From Streptomyces resistomycificus (GTDB lineage: Bacteria > Actinomycetota > Actinomycetes > Streptomycetales > Streptomycetaceae): a DNA stretch of 64,000 bases. Shown piece by piece: positions 1-7,688 of this stretch. The position numbers and the translations under genes were made by a program. The notes beneath the pieces were generated by a model. The model did not search any database, was not told the DNA's origin, and saw only the letters and a program-made list of their open reading frames with translations. The stretch lies in contig NZ_KQ948998.1 of the NCBI RefSeq assembly GCF_001514265.1, positions 1 through 64,000 of the forward strand, given 5' to 3'. Each line of letters begins with the position of its first letter. The stretch's first letter is position 1.

Positions 1-105
1 CCGACTTTATCAGAGGTTCTGAGTCGGAATTCCCGCCCCCTCCGGGGACTGGTTCCGGTGCACGAAGCGGCCGGGTTCCCGTCTGGGCGGAGCCGTAAAC
101 GTACT

Positions 106-145
106 GGAGCGGGGCGCCTCGATGCAAATCGAGGCGCCCCGCTCC
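106..145 (-). terminator. Terminator after rnj
   Basis: A perfect 18-bp stem (106-123 with 128-145) encloses a GCAA tetraloop, about 30 bases beyond the rnj stop codon. The symmetry and GC-rich stem fit a strong intrinsic-type terminator, although no long U-tract follows. I see no gene in bases 1-105. Confidence 0.8.
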
Positions 146-176
146 CGGTTCAGGCGTGCCAGGGTCCGACGGACCG

Positions 177-1862
177 TCAGACCTCCACCACCACAGGGAG
201 GATCATCGGCCTCCGTCGGTAGTTGTCCGAGACCCACTTGCCCAGGGTCCGGCGGATGAGCTGCTGCAGTTGGTGCGGTTCCACGACGCCGTCCTGGGCC
301 GACCGTTCCAGGACCTCCGTGATCCGCGGGACGACGTCGCCGAAGGCCGAGTCCTCGATACCGGAGCCGCGGGCCTGGATGTGCGGCCCGCCCGTGATCT
401 TGCCGGTGGACGAGTCCACGACCACGAAGACCGAGATGATGCCCTCGTCCCCGAGGATCTTGCGGTCCTTCAGTGCGGGCTCGCCCACGTCACCGACCGA
501 GAGGCCGTCGACGTACACGTAGCCGGCCTGGACCTTGCCGGAGATCTTCGCCTTGCCCTCGACGAGGTCCACGACCACGCCGTCCTCGGCGATGACGATG
601 CGGTCGTGCGGGACGCCGGTCAGGGCGCCCAGCTCGGCGTTGGCGCGCAGGTGGCGCCATTCGCCGTGTACCGGCATCAGGTTCTTCGGACGGCAGATGT
701 TGTAGAAGTACAGGAGCTCGCCCGCGCTGGCGTGGCCGGAGACGTGCACCTTGGCGTTGCCCTTGTGGACGACGTTGGCGCCCCAGCGGGTCAGGCCGTT
801 GATGACGCGGTAGACCGCGTTCTCGTTCCCGGGGATCAGCGACGACGCCAGGATGACGGTGTCGCCGGGGACGATGCGGATCTGGTGGTCGCGGTTGGCC
901 ATGCGGGACAGGGCCGCCATGGGTTCGCCCTGCGAGCCGGTGCAGACCAGGACCACCTCGTGGTCGGGGAGGTCGTCGAGCGTCTTGACGTCCACGACCA
1001 GGCCCGGCGGAACCTTCAGATAGCCTAGGTCACGTGCGATGCCCATGTTGCGGACCATCGAGCGGCCGACGAAGGCGACCCGGCGGCCGTACTCGTGGGC
1101 CGCGTCCAGGATCTGCTGGATGCGGTGCACATGGCTGGCGAAACTCGCCACGATGATGCGCTTGCCGGCGCCGGCGAAGACCTGGCGCAGGACGTTGGAG
1201 ATGTCGCGCTCGGGCGGGACGAAGCCGGGAACCTCGGCGTTCGTCGAGTCGGAGAGGAGAAGGTCGATGCCTTCCTCACTCAGACGGGCGAACGCGTGTA
1301 GATCCGTGAGACGGCCGTCCAGCGGGAGCTGGTCCATCTTGAAGTCACCCGTGTGGACCACCATGCCGGCCGGCGTGCGGATGGCAACGGCCAGGGCGTC
1401 CGGAATGGAGTGGTTGACCGCGACAAACTCGCAGTCGAAGGGACCGACGCGCTCGCGGTGTCCCTCCGCCACCTCCAGGGTGTACGGGCGGATGCGGTGC
1501 TCCTGCAGCTTCGCCTCGATCAGGGCGAGGGTCAGCTTGGAGCCGATCAGCGGGATGTCCGGCTTCTCGCGGAGGAGGAAGGGGACACCGCCGATGTGGT
1601 CCTCGTGGCCGTGCGTGAGGACGATGCCCTCGATGTCGTCGAGGCGGTCCCGGATGGACGAGAAGTCCGGCAGGATCAGGTCGATGCCCGGCTGCTCCTC
1701 CTCGGGGAAGAGCACGCCGCAGTCGACGATCAGCAGGCGGCCGCCGTACTCGAAGACGGTCATGTTCCGGCCGATTTCGCCGAGACCGCCGAGCGGGGTG
1801 ACGCGCAGGCCGCCCTCGGGAAGCGACGGGGGCGGGCCGAGTTCAGGATGCGGATGGCTCAA
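177..1862 (-). CDS. rnj: Ribonuclease J
   Basis: This is a metallo-beta-lactamase/beta-CASP ribonuclease with endonuclease and 5'-3' exonuclease activity in mRNA decay and rRNA maturation in the cytoplasm. The HGHEDHIGG metal-binding motif is near residue 80, followed by VHTGDFK and the beta-CASP segment (LLSDSTNAE, then VCTGSQGEP). The RNA-grip motif VSGHAS lies in the second half. The chosen start is TTG at 1862, with GAGGAG about seven bases upstream. This gives 561 residues, the usual Streptomyces length; longer in-frame starts would add a tail that does not look conserved. The gene follows dapA on the same strand, and a long perfect hairpin occupies its leader. Confidence is high because the whole family signature is present. 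Confidence 0.96.
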   Translation of the reverse strand: MSHPHPELGPPPSLPEGGLRVTPLGGLGEIGRNMTVFEYGGRLLIVDCGVLFPEEEQPGIDLILPDFSSIRDRLDDIEGIVLTHGHEDHIGGVPFLLREKPDIPLIGSKLTLALIEAKLQEHRIRPYTLEVAEGHRERVGPFDCEFVAVNHSIPDALAVAIRTPAGMVVHTGDFKMDQLPLDGRLTDLHAFARLSEEGIDLLLSDSTNAEVPGFVPPERDISNVLRQVFAGAGKRIIVASFASHVHRIQQILDAAHEYGRRVAFVGRSMVRNMGIARDLGYLKVPPGLVVDVKTLDDLPDHEVVLVCTGSQGEPMAALSRMANRDHQIRIVPGDTVILASSLIPGNENAVYRVINGLTRWGANVVHKGNAKVHVSGHASAGELLYFYNICRPKNLMPVHGEWRHLRANAELGALTGVPHDRIVIAEDGVVVDLVEGKAKISGKVQAGYVYVDGLSVGDVGEPALKDRKILGDEGIISVFVVVDSSTGKITGGPHIQARGSGIEDSAFGDVVPRITEVLERSAQDGVVEPHQLQQLIRRTLGKWVSDNYRRRPMILPVVVEV

Positions 1863-1878
1863 AAGACTCTCCTCAAAC

Positions 1879-1914
1879 ACGCGCGCCACGTACCGGTGGG
1901 CACGTGGCGCGCGT
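1879..1914 (-). promoter_or_regulatory. Perfect hairpin in the rnj leader
   Basis: A 13-bp perfect stem (1879-1891 with 1902-1914) and a 10-base loop sit just upstream of the rnj ribosome-binding site. It could terminate dapA transcription, block the 5' end of the rnj message, or be an RNase III/RNase J processing site. Which of these applies is inference. Confidence 0.6.
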
Positions 1915-2013
1915 GACGTTCGTGCAGAAGCAGTTGTCGTTGTGGGCGCAGGCACCGGTGGCCTGCTTATTCAGTTGTGAAGTCTGGCCGCGCGACACGC
2001 GCGAAGTCTGGTG

Positions 2014-2913
2014 CTAGAGCTGTACCCCGCCGGCGGCAAGATCGATCTTGAGCTGGGCGATCTCCTCGGGCGCGAGCTCGACCATGGGGGCGCGCAGGGG
2101 CCCGGCGGGTAGTCCCTGGAGGGCGAGCGCGGCCTTGGTGGTCATCACGCCCTGGGTGCGGAACATGCCGGTGTAGACCGGGAGCAGCTTCTGGTGGATC
2201 TCGGTCGCCTTCTGGACGTCACCGGAGACGAAGGCCTCCACCAGAGCCCGCAGGTCGGGCGTGACCACGTGGCCGACGACCGAGACGAAACCGACCGCGC
2301 CCACGGAGAGCAGCGGCAGGTTGAGCATGTCGTCGCCGGAGTACCAGGCGAGGCCGGAGCGGGCGATGGCCCAGCTGGCGCGGCCGAGGTCGCCCTTGGC
2401 GTCCTTGTTGGCGACGATCCGCGGGTGCTCGGCCAGGCGGACGAGTGTCTCGCTGTTGATCGGGACGCCGCTGCGGCCGGGGATGTCGTACAGCATGACC
2501 GGCAGTTCGGTGGCGTCCGCGATGGCCGTGAAGTGCCGGTAGAGGCCTTCCTGCGGCGGCTTGTTGTAGTACGGAGTGACGACCAGGAGGCCGTGCGCGC
2601 CGACCTTCTCGGCCGTGCGGGCGAGCTCGATGCTGTGGTGGGTGTCGTTGGTGCCGACGCCGGCGACGACGTGGGCACGGTCTCCGACCGCCTCCAGGAC
2701 GGCCCGTACGAGATCCGCTTTCTCCGCGTTGCTGGTGGTCGGGGACTCGCCGGTGGTCCCGTTGATGATCAGGCCGTCGTTGCCTGCGTCCACCAGGTGG
2801 GTGGCGAGCCGCTGAGCGCCGTCGAGGTCGAGTGCGCCGTCCGCCGTGAAGGGCGTGACCATGGCGGTGAGGACCCGCCCGAAGGGGGTCTGCGGAGTGG
2901 AGGTCGGAGCCAT
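2014..2913 (-). CDS. dapA: 4-hydroxy-tetrahydrodipicolinate synthase
   Basis: DapA condenses pyruvate with aspartate semialdehyde, the first committed step towards diaminopimelate and lysine. The TIM-barrel signature is complete: the GTTGESPTT loop, the VTPYYNKPP segment carrying the catalytic tyrosine, and the Schiff-base lysine in VANKDAKGD. The ATG at 2913 gives 299 residues, matching Streptomyces homologues; an upstream in-frame extension of 27 residues has no family support. The gene lies between thyX and rnj, all reading the same way, and dapB lies 2.6 kb away. No strong Shine-Dalgarno is visible directly before the ATG. Confidence 0.96.
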   Translation of the reverse strand: MAPTSTPQTPFGRVLTAMVTPFTADGALDLDGAQRLATHLVDAGNDGLIINGTTGESPTTSNAEKADLVRAVLEAVGDRAHVVAGVGTNDTHHSIELARTAEKVGAHGLLVVTPYYNKPPQEGLYRHFTAIADATELPVMLYDIPGRSGVPINSETLVRLAEHPRIVANKDAKGDLGRASWAIARSGLAWYSGDDMLNLPLLSVGAVGFVSVVGHVVTPDLRALVEAFVSGDVQKATEIHQKLLPVYTGMFRTQGVMTTKAALALQGLPAGPLRAPMVELAPEEIAQLKIDLAAGGVQL

Positions 2914-2986
2914 GGGTAACACGCTACTCGCTGCTCCAGGCGTGGTCTGCCTTAGGGGGCCGGGAAAAGTCATGACAAAGAAGGAG

Positions 2987-3024
2987 CCCGGCACTGCCTG
3001 CTCGGGGGTTCAAGCAGTGCCGGG
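2987..3024 (-). terminator. thyX terminator or dapA leader hairpin
   Basis: An 11-bp perfect stem (2987-2997 with 3014-3024) is followed on the minus strand by a pyrimidine-rich run (ctccttctttg). It lies 100 bases beyond the thyX stop and 74 bases before the dapA start, just downstream of a candidate promoter. It may end thyX transcripts or act as an attenuator in the dapA leader. Confidence 0.65.
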
Positions 3025-3035
3025 TCCGTTTGATC

Positions 3036-3065
3036 AGGCTAGATGAACTTCTCTAAATGCCGCAA
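3036..3065 (-). promoter_or_regulatory. Candidate dapA promoter
   Basis: On the minus strand TTGCGG (3065-3060) and TAGCCT (3041-3036) are separated by 18 bases, a good match to the Streptomyces vegetative pattern. Transcription would begin only a few bases before the hairpin at 2987-3024. Confidence 0.4.
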
Positions 3066-3124
3066 TACGGACACTTCGTGCAGCTGACCCGTACATCTGT
3101 GCCCTACGGGAGAACGAGGGTGCG

Positions 3125-3865
3125 TTACGGGGCCACACGGCCGTTCGTATTGAAGGCCGCGTAGGTGAGTGGCATGAGCCTGGCCCACTCGGCCTCCATC
3201 TTCTCGCCGACCATCTCGATCTCCCGCTGCGGGAAGGACGGGACCTTCGCCAGTTCGTGCTGGGTGCGCAGGCCGAGGAAGTGCATGAGCGAACGGGCGT
3301 TGCAGGTGGCGTACATCGAGGAGAACAGGCCGACGGGGAGGACCGCGCGGGCCACCTCGCGGGCGACGCCGGCGGCGAGCATCTCCTGGTAGGCCTCGTA
3401 GGCCTGGCGGTAGGAGTCCTCCATCGTGCGGGTGACCAGCTCCTGCTGTTCCCGGGTGCCCTCGACGAAGACGTACTTGCCCGGACGTCCCTCCTGGACC
3501 AGCCTGCGGTCGGCGCCGGGGACGTAGAAGACCGGCTGGAGCTCGCGGTAGCGGCCGCTCTCCTCGTTATACGACCAGCCCACGCGGTGCCGCATGAACT
3601 CGCGGAATACGAAGATCGGGGCGCTGATGAAGAACGTCATCGAGTTGTGCTCGAAGGGGCTGCCGTGCCGGTCCCGCATGAGGTAGTTGATCAGGCCCTT
3701 GGAGCGCTCCGGGTCCTTGCCCAGCTCGTCCAGGGACTGCTCGCCGACGGTCGAGACGCGGGCGGCGAAGAGCACGTCGGCGTCGGACGCGGTGTGCTTG
3801 ACGAGTTCGACGGTGACGTCGCTGCGGAAGCTGGGCTTGAGGTCGTCGGCGGGGGTGTCGGTCAC
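3125..3865 (-). CDS. thyX: Flavin-dependent thymidylate synthase
   Basis: ThyX methylates dUMP to dTMP using FAD, NADPH and methylene-tetrahydrofolate. The ThyX signature RHRVGWSYNEESGRY is present, preceded by GSPFEHNSMTFF, and the C-terminal half has the NARSLMHFLGLR segment that contacts flavin and nucleotide. The GTG at 3865, with AAGGA about 12 bases upstream, gives 246 residues, the family length; a longer frame reaching 3970 would run through a palindromic leader. The neighbours are dapA downstream and a divergent small membrane protein upstream. Confidence 0.96.
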   Translation of the reverse strand: MTDTPADDLKPSFRSDVTVELVKHTASDADVLFAARVSTVGEQSLDELGKDPERSKGLINYLMRDRHGSPFEHNSMTFFISAPIFVFREFMRHRVGWSYNEESGRYRELQPVFYVPGADRRLVQEGRPGKYVFVEGTREQQELVTRTMEDSYRQAYEAYQEMLAAGVAREVARAVLPVGLFSSMYATCNARSLMHFLGLRTQHELAKVPSFPQREIEMVGEKMEAEWARLMPLTYAAFNTNGRVAP

Positions 3866-3915
3866 GACTCGGAGGGTCCTTCCATCACTTCTCTCGGGCG
3901 GCGTCCACTCTACGG

Positions 3916-3948
3916 CCCGGCACCGACATCGGTGCTTTCGGTGCCGGG
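3916..3948 (-). promoter_or_regulatory. Inverted repeat in the thyX promoter region
   Basis: An 11-bp perfect inverted repeat (3916-3926 with 3938-3948) lies about 50 bases upstream of the thyX start. A -10-like TAGAGT (3912-3907, minus strand) abuts it, so the repeat would overlap the -35 region. An operator role is inferred from position only. Confidence 0.4.
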
Positions 3949-4066
3949 ACGCGACAACTTCGGTGAACATCTGCGAATTCGGCGAATCCTGGCACCTTTC
4001 GGGGCACCCGCTCGTCTGTGTCAGTGAGAGTCACCCGTTCGATCCCGGAAGGGAGAAGTACCCCCG

Positions 4067-4303
4067 ATGTTCCGTCGGCGCGAACCCGTACCGTTCGCCT
4101 TCCTCGCCGAAGCCGACAAGTTCCGCAGCAATGTCACTCCCCCGCCTCGTGAGCGGGCGTCCGTCGGTCAGATAGCCGGACGCTGGCTGCTGGGGCTGAC
4201 CATCATCTCGGCACTCGCGGGCTCCCTGGTCATCGGGATGCCGGCGCTCAGTCCGGACCAGTCGGCGCAGTCGCAGCAGTCCCAGGCGTCCCAGGGGCGC
4301 TGA
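4067..4303 (+). CDS. Small single-span membrane protein, unknown function
   Basis: This is a 78-residue protein. A basic N-terminus (MFRRREP) is followed by one hydrophobic helix at about residues 40-62 (WLLGLTIISALAGSLVIGMPAL) and a short Gln/Ser-rich tail (SAQSQQSQASQ). A GGGAG ribosome site lies about 12 bases before the ATG. It is divergent from thyX and 103 bases before another membrane protein gene. I recognise no domain. The topology suggests the C-terminus is outside, but that is inference. Confidence 0.7.
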   Translation: MFRRREPVPFAFLAEADKFRSNVTPPPRERASVGQIAGRWLLGLTIISALAGSLVIGMPALSPDQSAQSQQSQASQGR

Positions 4304-4406
4304 CTGCGTACTGACTCCATCCGGACCCCCTAGGGTGGTGAGCAGGGACACAGGTCGATAACCTCACCGGGCACAGCCCATGCATGGATTGAGTGAGGAC
4401 CCAGCC

Positions 4407-4961
4407 GTGCCCCTGCCCTTCCTTACGGCCGACCGCGCATTCGAGGCGGCGGACGACGTCGCGCTGCCGTTCGACGACCGCGACCGCTGGCGGCGCCCCT
4501 ACCGGCCCGGCCCGTGGCGCGTGGGCGCGGCCGCGATCCTGCTGCTGCTCGCCTCGTACGTGCTGTTCGCGGCCGTCATCATCGCGCTGACCGACTCGGT
4601 GTCCCAGGCGGGTGTGGTGCTCGGCATCGCACTGCTCGTCATCGCCGGTGCCCTACGGCTCCTGCGCGTGGGGGTGTGGGTGAGCGCGTACGGGTTGCGG
4701 CGTGTGGGTTTCCTGCTCACGCGGACAACGCCCTGGGCGCAGATCACGGCCGTGCGGACGGTTCAGCAGCCGGTGCGCTGGCTCGGACTGCCGCGCACCG
4801 TTCAGGGGCAGGCGCTGCTTCTCGTACGGCATGACAGGGCCGCGGACGACGCGCCGGCCCTGCTGACCACGCACAACGCGGACTTCCTCGCGCGGGCCGA
4901 CGCCTTCGACAGGGCGTCGGACGCGATCGAGGCGTGGGCCGAGGAGTACCAGCGCCCCTGA
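4407..4961 (+). CDS. Membrane protein with PH-like domain, unknown function
   Basis: About 184 residues starting at GTG 4407, which is preceded by TGAGGA at a good distance; an ATG at 4380 would add nine residues without a ribosome site. Two hydrophobic helices occur in the middle (AAAILLLLASYVLFAAVIIA and VVLGIALLVIAGALRLL). A C-terminal cytoplasmic segment (RVGFLLTRTTPWAQITAVRT) has the look of the bacterial PH-like domains found in actinomycete membrane proteins. A hairpin terminator follows. Function is unknown. Confidence 0.75.
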   Translation: MPLPFLTADRAFEAADDVALPFDDRDRWRRPYRPGPWRVGAAAILLLLASYVLFAAVIIALTDSVSQAGVVLGIALLVIAGALRLLRVGVWVSAYGLRRVGFLLTRTTPWAQITAVRTVQQPVRWLGLPRTVQGQALLLVRHDRAADDAPALLTTHNADFLARADAFDRASDAIEAWAEEYQRP

Positions 4962-4984
4962 GTCGGGGCCGATGTCCGACAGCG

Positions 4985-5033
4985 ACGCGAAAGGGGCCGG
5001 TCCGCAGGAGTTGCGGGCCGGCCCCTTTCGCGT
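4985..5033. terminator. Bidirectional terminator
   Basis: A 16-bp perfect stem (4985-5000 with 5018-5033), extended by five more pairs after one mismatch, lies between two convergent genes ending at 4961 and 5050. One arm ends in a pyrimidine-rich CCCCTTTC run. Confidence 0.85.
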
Positions 5034-5049
5034 ACCGCAGGGGGTGGGT

Positions 5050-5502
5050 TCAGGCCTGGACCGGCTTGCCGTCGTGCAGGGCGATCGCCCGTTGCATGGC
5101 CTTGCGGGCGCGCGGGGTGTCGCGGGCGTCGTGGTAGGCGATGGCCAGGCGGAACCAGCTGCGCCAGTCGTCGGGCGCGGCTTCCGTCTCCGCCTTGCGC
5201 TTGGCGAAGACCTCGTCGGCGGAGTCACGGTCGATGCGGCCGCCGGGGGTGCGCTTCAACTCGTCGACGGGCAGGCCGCCCTGGGCGTCGAGTTCGGCGG
5301 CGAGCTGGTTGGCCCTGCGGACGAACTGGGTGTTCTTCCACAGGAACCACAGACCGATGACCGGCAGGATCAGTACCGCCACCCCGAAGGTGACGGTGAG
5401 GAGTGTGCCGGTCTGTATGAGCATGACGCCGCGGCTGCCGACCAGGACGAAGTAGATGACCAGGACGGCGGCCGTGATGGCGTAGGTGAGCTTCGCGCGC
5501 AT
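5050..5502 (-). CDS. Membrane protein with TPR-like tail
   Basis: A 150-residue protein. Two N-terminal transmembrane helices (about residues 7-25 and 32-55) are followed by a soluble helical region with tetratricopeptide-like spacing (DDWRSWFRLAIAYHDARD, then RARKAMQRAIALHD). It ends 13 bases after the dapB stop, so it is probably co-transcribed with dapB and the peptidase. It is conserved next to dapB in streptomycetes as I remember it, but no function is assigned. Confidence 0.75.
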   Translation of the reverse strand: MRAKLTYAITAAVLVIYFVLVGSRGVMLIQTGTLLTVTFGVAVLILPVIGLWFLWKNTQFVRRANQLAAELDAQGGLPVDELKRTPGGRIDRDSADEVFAKRKAETEAAPDDWRSWFRLAIAYHDARDTPRARKAMQRAIALHDGKPVQA

Positions 5503-5515
5503 GGCAGTCAGGGGC

Positions 5516-6268
5516 TCAGTTCAGGTCCAGGAAGTGTTCCAGGCCGAAGGTGAGGCCCGGAGTGGTCACCACGCGGCGGGCTCCCAGCAGGATGCCCGGC
5601 ATGAAGCTGCTGTGGTGCAGCGAGTCGTGGCGGACGGTCAGGGTCTCGCCCTCGCCGCCGAGCAGGACCTCCTGGTGGGCGAGCAGGCCGCGCAGGCGGA
5701 TGGCGTGCACGGGGACGCCGTCCACGTCGGCGCCCCGCGCGCCGTCCAGGGCGGTGGCCGTGGCGTCCGGTGCCGGGGCGGAGCCGGCCGCGCGGCGGGC
5801 CTCGGCGATGAGCTGGGCGGTGCGCGTGGCGGTGCCCGACGGGGCGTCCACCTTGTTCGGGTGGTGCAGTTCGACGACCTCGACGGACTCGAAGTAGGGC
5901 GCGGCGATCTGCGCGAACCTCATCGTCAGGACGGCCCCGATGGAGAAGTTCGGCGCGATGAGGACGCCGGTCTCCGGGGACTGGGCCAGCCACCCCTTCA
6001 GCTGGGCGAGACGCTCGTCGGTCCAGCCCGTCGTACCGACGACGGCGTGGATTCCGTGCCGTACGCAGTAGTCGAGGTTGTCCATCACCGAGGCCGGCGT
6101 GGTCAGTTCGACGGCGACCTGGGCGCCGGCCTCGGCCAGCGTCTCCAGCTTGTCGCCGCGGCCGAGGGCGGCCACCAGCTCCATGTCCTCGGCGGCCTCG
6201 ACGGCCCGCACCGCCTCGGAGCCGATGCGGCCCTGGGCACCGAGGACCGCCACGCGCAGCTTGCTCAT
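5516..6268 (-). CDS. dapB: 4-hydroxy-tetrahydrodipicolinate reductase
   Basis: DapB reduces hydroxy-tetrahydrodipicolinate with NAD(P)H in the diaminopimelate/lysine pathway. The Rossmann motif GAQGRIGS is at residues 10-17. The catalytic stretch ELHHPNKVDAPSGTA supplies the conserved His-His-x-x-Lys residues and the substrate loop. At 250 residues it has the normal length. The gene lies 40 bases after the M16 peptidase gene on the same strand and reads into the small TPR-like membrane protein. Confidence 0.96.
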   Translation of the reverse strand: MSKLRVAVLGAQGRIGSEAVRAVEAAEDMELVAALGRGDKLETLAEAGAQVAVELTTPASVMDNLDYCVRHGIHAVVGTTGWTDERLAQLKGWLAQSPETGVLIAPNFSIGAVLTMRFAQIAAPYFESVEVVELHHPNKVDAPSGTATRTAQLIAEARRAAGSAPAPDATATALDGARGADVDGVPVHAIRLRGLLAHQEVLLGGEGETLTVRHDSLHHSSFMPGILLGARRVVTTPGLTFGLEHFLDLN

Positions 6269-6308
6269 CTTCTTGCTTCCTTACCGGAGTCCGGAATCTC
6301 GGAGTGGG

Positions 6309-7688
6309 TTAGGCGACGGCCTCGTGGAGACGGGACGCCTGCTTGTCCTTCAGCGGGCCGATGACCGACAGCGAGGGCCGCCGGCCCAGGATCTCGCGGG
6401 CGACGGAGCGCACGTCGTCCGGGGTGACCGTGGCGATCCGGGCCAGCATGTCGTCGACCGACATCTGCTCGCCCCAGCACAGCTCGCTCTTGCCGATGCG
6501 GTTCATCAGGGCGCCCGTGTCCTCAAGGCCCAGGACCGTGGAGCCCTGGAGCTGCCCGATGGCGCGGCCGATCTCGTCGTCCGTGAGGCCGTGTTCGGCC
6601 ACGTGGTCGAGTTCGTCGCGGCAGATCTTCAGGACGTCGTGCACCTGGCTCGGGCGGCAGCCCGCGTACACGCCGAACAGGCCGCAGTCGGCGAAGCCCG
6701 AGGTGTACGAGTACACGCTGTAGGCCAGGCCGCGCTTCTCCCGCACCTCCTGGAACAGGCGGGACGACATGCCGCCGCCGAGAGCCGTGTTGAGGACGCC
6801 CAGCGCCCAGCGGCGTTCGTCGGTCCGGGGCAGGCCCGGCATGCCGAGGACGACGTGGGCCTGCTCGGTCTTGCGGCCGATCAGCTCGACACGGCCGGCG
6901 GTGCGCAGGGCACGGCGGCCGTCGCGGGGCGCGATGGGGGTCGCGTCCAGGTTCTTGAGGGCGCCCGCCTTCTCGAAGGCGGCGCGGACCTGTCGTACGA
7001 CCTTGTTGTGGTCGACGTTGCCGGCGCACGCGACCACGAGGTGGGTCGGGTCGTAGTGCTTCTTGTAGAAGCGGCGGATGCGGTCGGCGGTGAGGGCGTT
7101 GACGGTGTCGACGGTGCCGAGGACCGGGCGGCCAAGGGGGTTGTCGCCGAACATGGTGTGCGCGAAGAGGTCGTGCACGCAGTCGCCCGGGTCGTCCTCG
7201 GTCATGGCGATCTCCTCAAGGATCGCGCCCCGCTCGACGTTGACGTCGTCCTCGACGATCAGCGAGCCGGTCAGCATGTCGCAGACGACGTCGATGGCCA
7301 GCGGCAGGTCGGTGTCGAGCACACGCGCGTAGTAGCACGTGTACTCCTTCGCCGTGAAGGCGTTCATCTCGCCGCCGACGGCGTCGATGGCCGACGAGAT
7401 GTCCAGCGCGCTACGCCGTGCGGTGCCCTTGAAGAGCAGGTGCTCCAGGTAGTGCGTGGCGCCGTTCAGGGCGGGCGTCTCGTCGCGGGAGCCGACGTGG
7501 GCCCAGATGCCGAAGGTCGCCGAGCGGACCGAGGGCAGGGTCTCCGTGACGACGCGCAGACCGCCGGGGAGGGTGGTCTTGCGGACCGTGCCGATGCCGT
7601 TGGTGCCCTTGATCAGGGTTTGGGTACGGGCGACGGCCCGCGCCTCCGAGGAGGTGCGGGCCGTCGCCGTGGAGTTGTTCGATGTCAC
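6309..7688 (-). CDS. M16 family zinc metallopeptidase (pitrilysin-like)
   Basis: A 459-residue peptidase. The inverted zinc motif HYLEH is at residues 79-83, with the third zinc ligand in VERGAILEE about 75 residues later. The second M16 domain contains the GLAYSVYSYTSGFADCGLF segment typical of processing-peptidase-like enzymes. The start codon overlaps the pnp stop as ATGA, so translation is coupled to PNPase. Conserved linkage to pnp suggests a housekeeping peptide-turnover role, but the substrate is unknown. Confidence 0.93.
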   Translation of the reverse strand: MTSNNSTATARTSSEARAVARTQTLIKGTNGIGTVRKTTLPGGLRVVTETLPSVRSATFGIWAHVGSRDETPALNGATHYLEHLLFKGTARRSALDISSAIDAVGGEMNAFTAKEYTCYYARVLDTDLPLAIDVVCDMLTGSLIVEDDVNVERGAILEEIAMTEDDPGDCVHDLFAHTMFGDNPLGRPVLGTVDTVNALTADRIRRFYKKHYDPTHLVVACAGNVDHNKVVRQVRAAFEKAGALKNLDATPIAPRDGRRALRTAGRVELIGRKTEQAHVVLGMPGLPRTDERRWALGVLNTALGGGMSSRLFQEVREKRGLAYSVYSYTSGFADCGLFGVYAGCRPSQVHDVLKICRDELDHVAEHGLTDDEIGRAIGQLQGSTVLGLEDTGALMNRIGKSELCWGEQMSVDDMLARIATVTPDDVRSVAREILGRRPSLSVIGPLKDKQASRLHEAVA

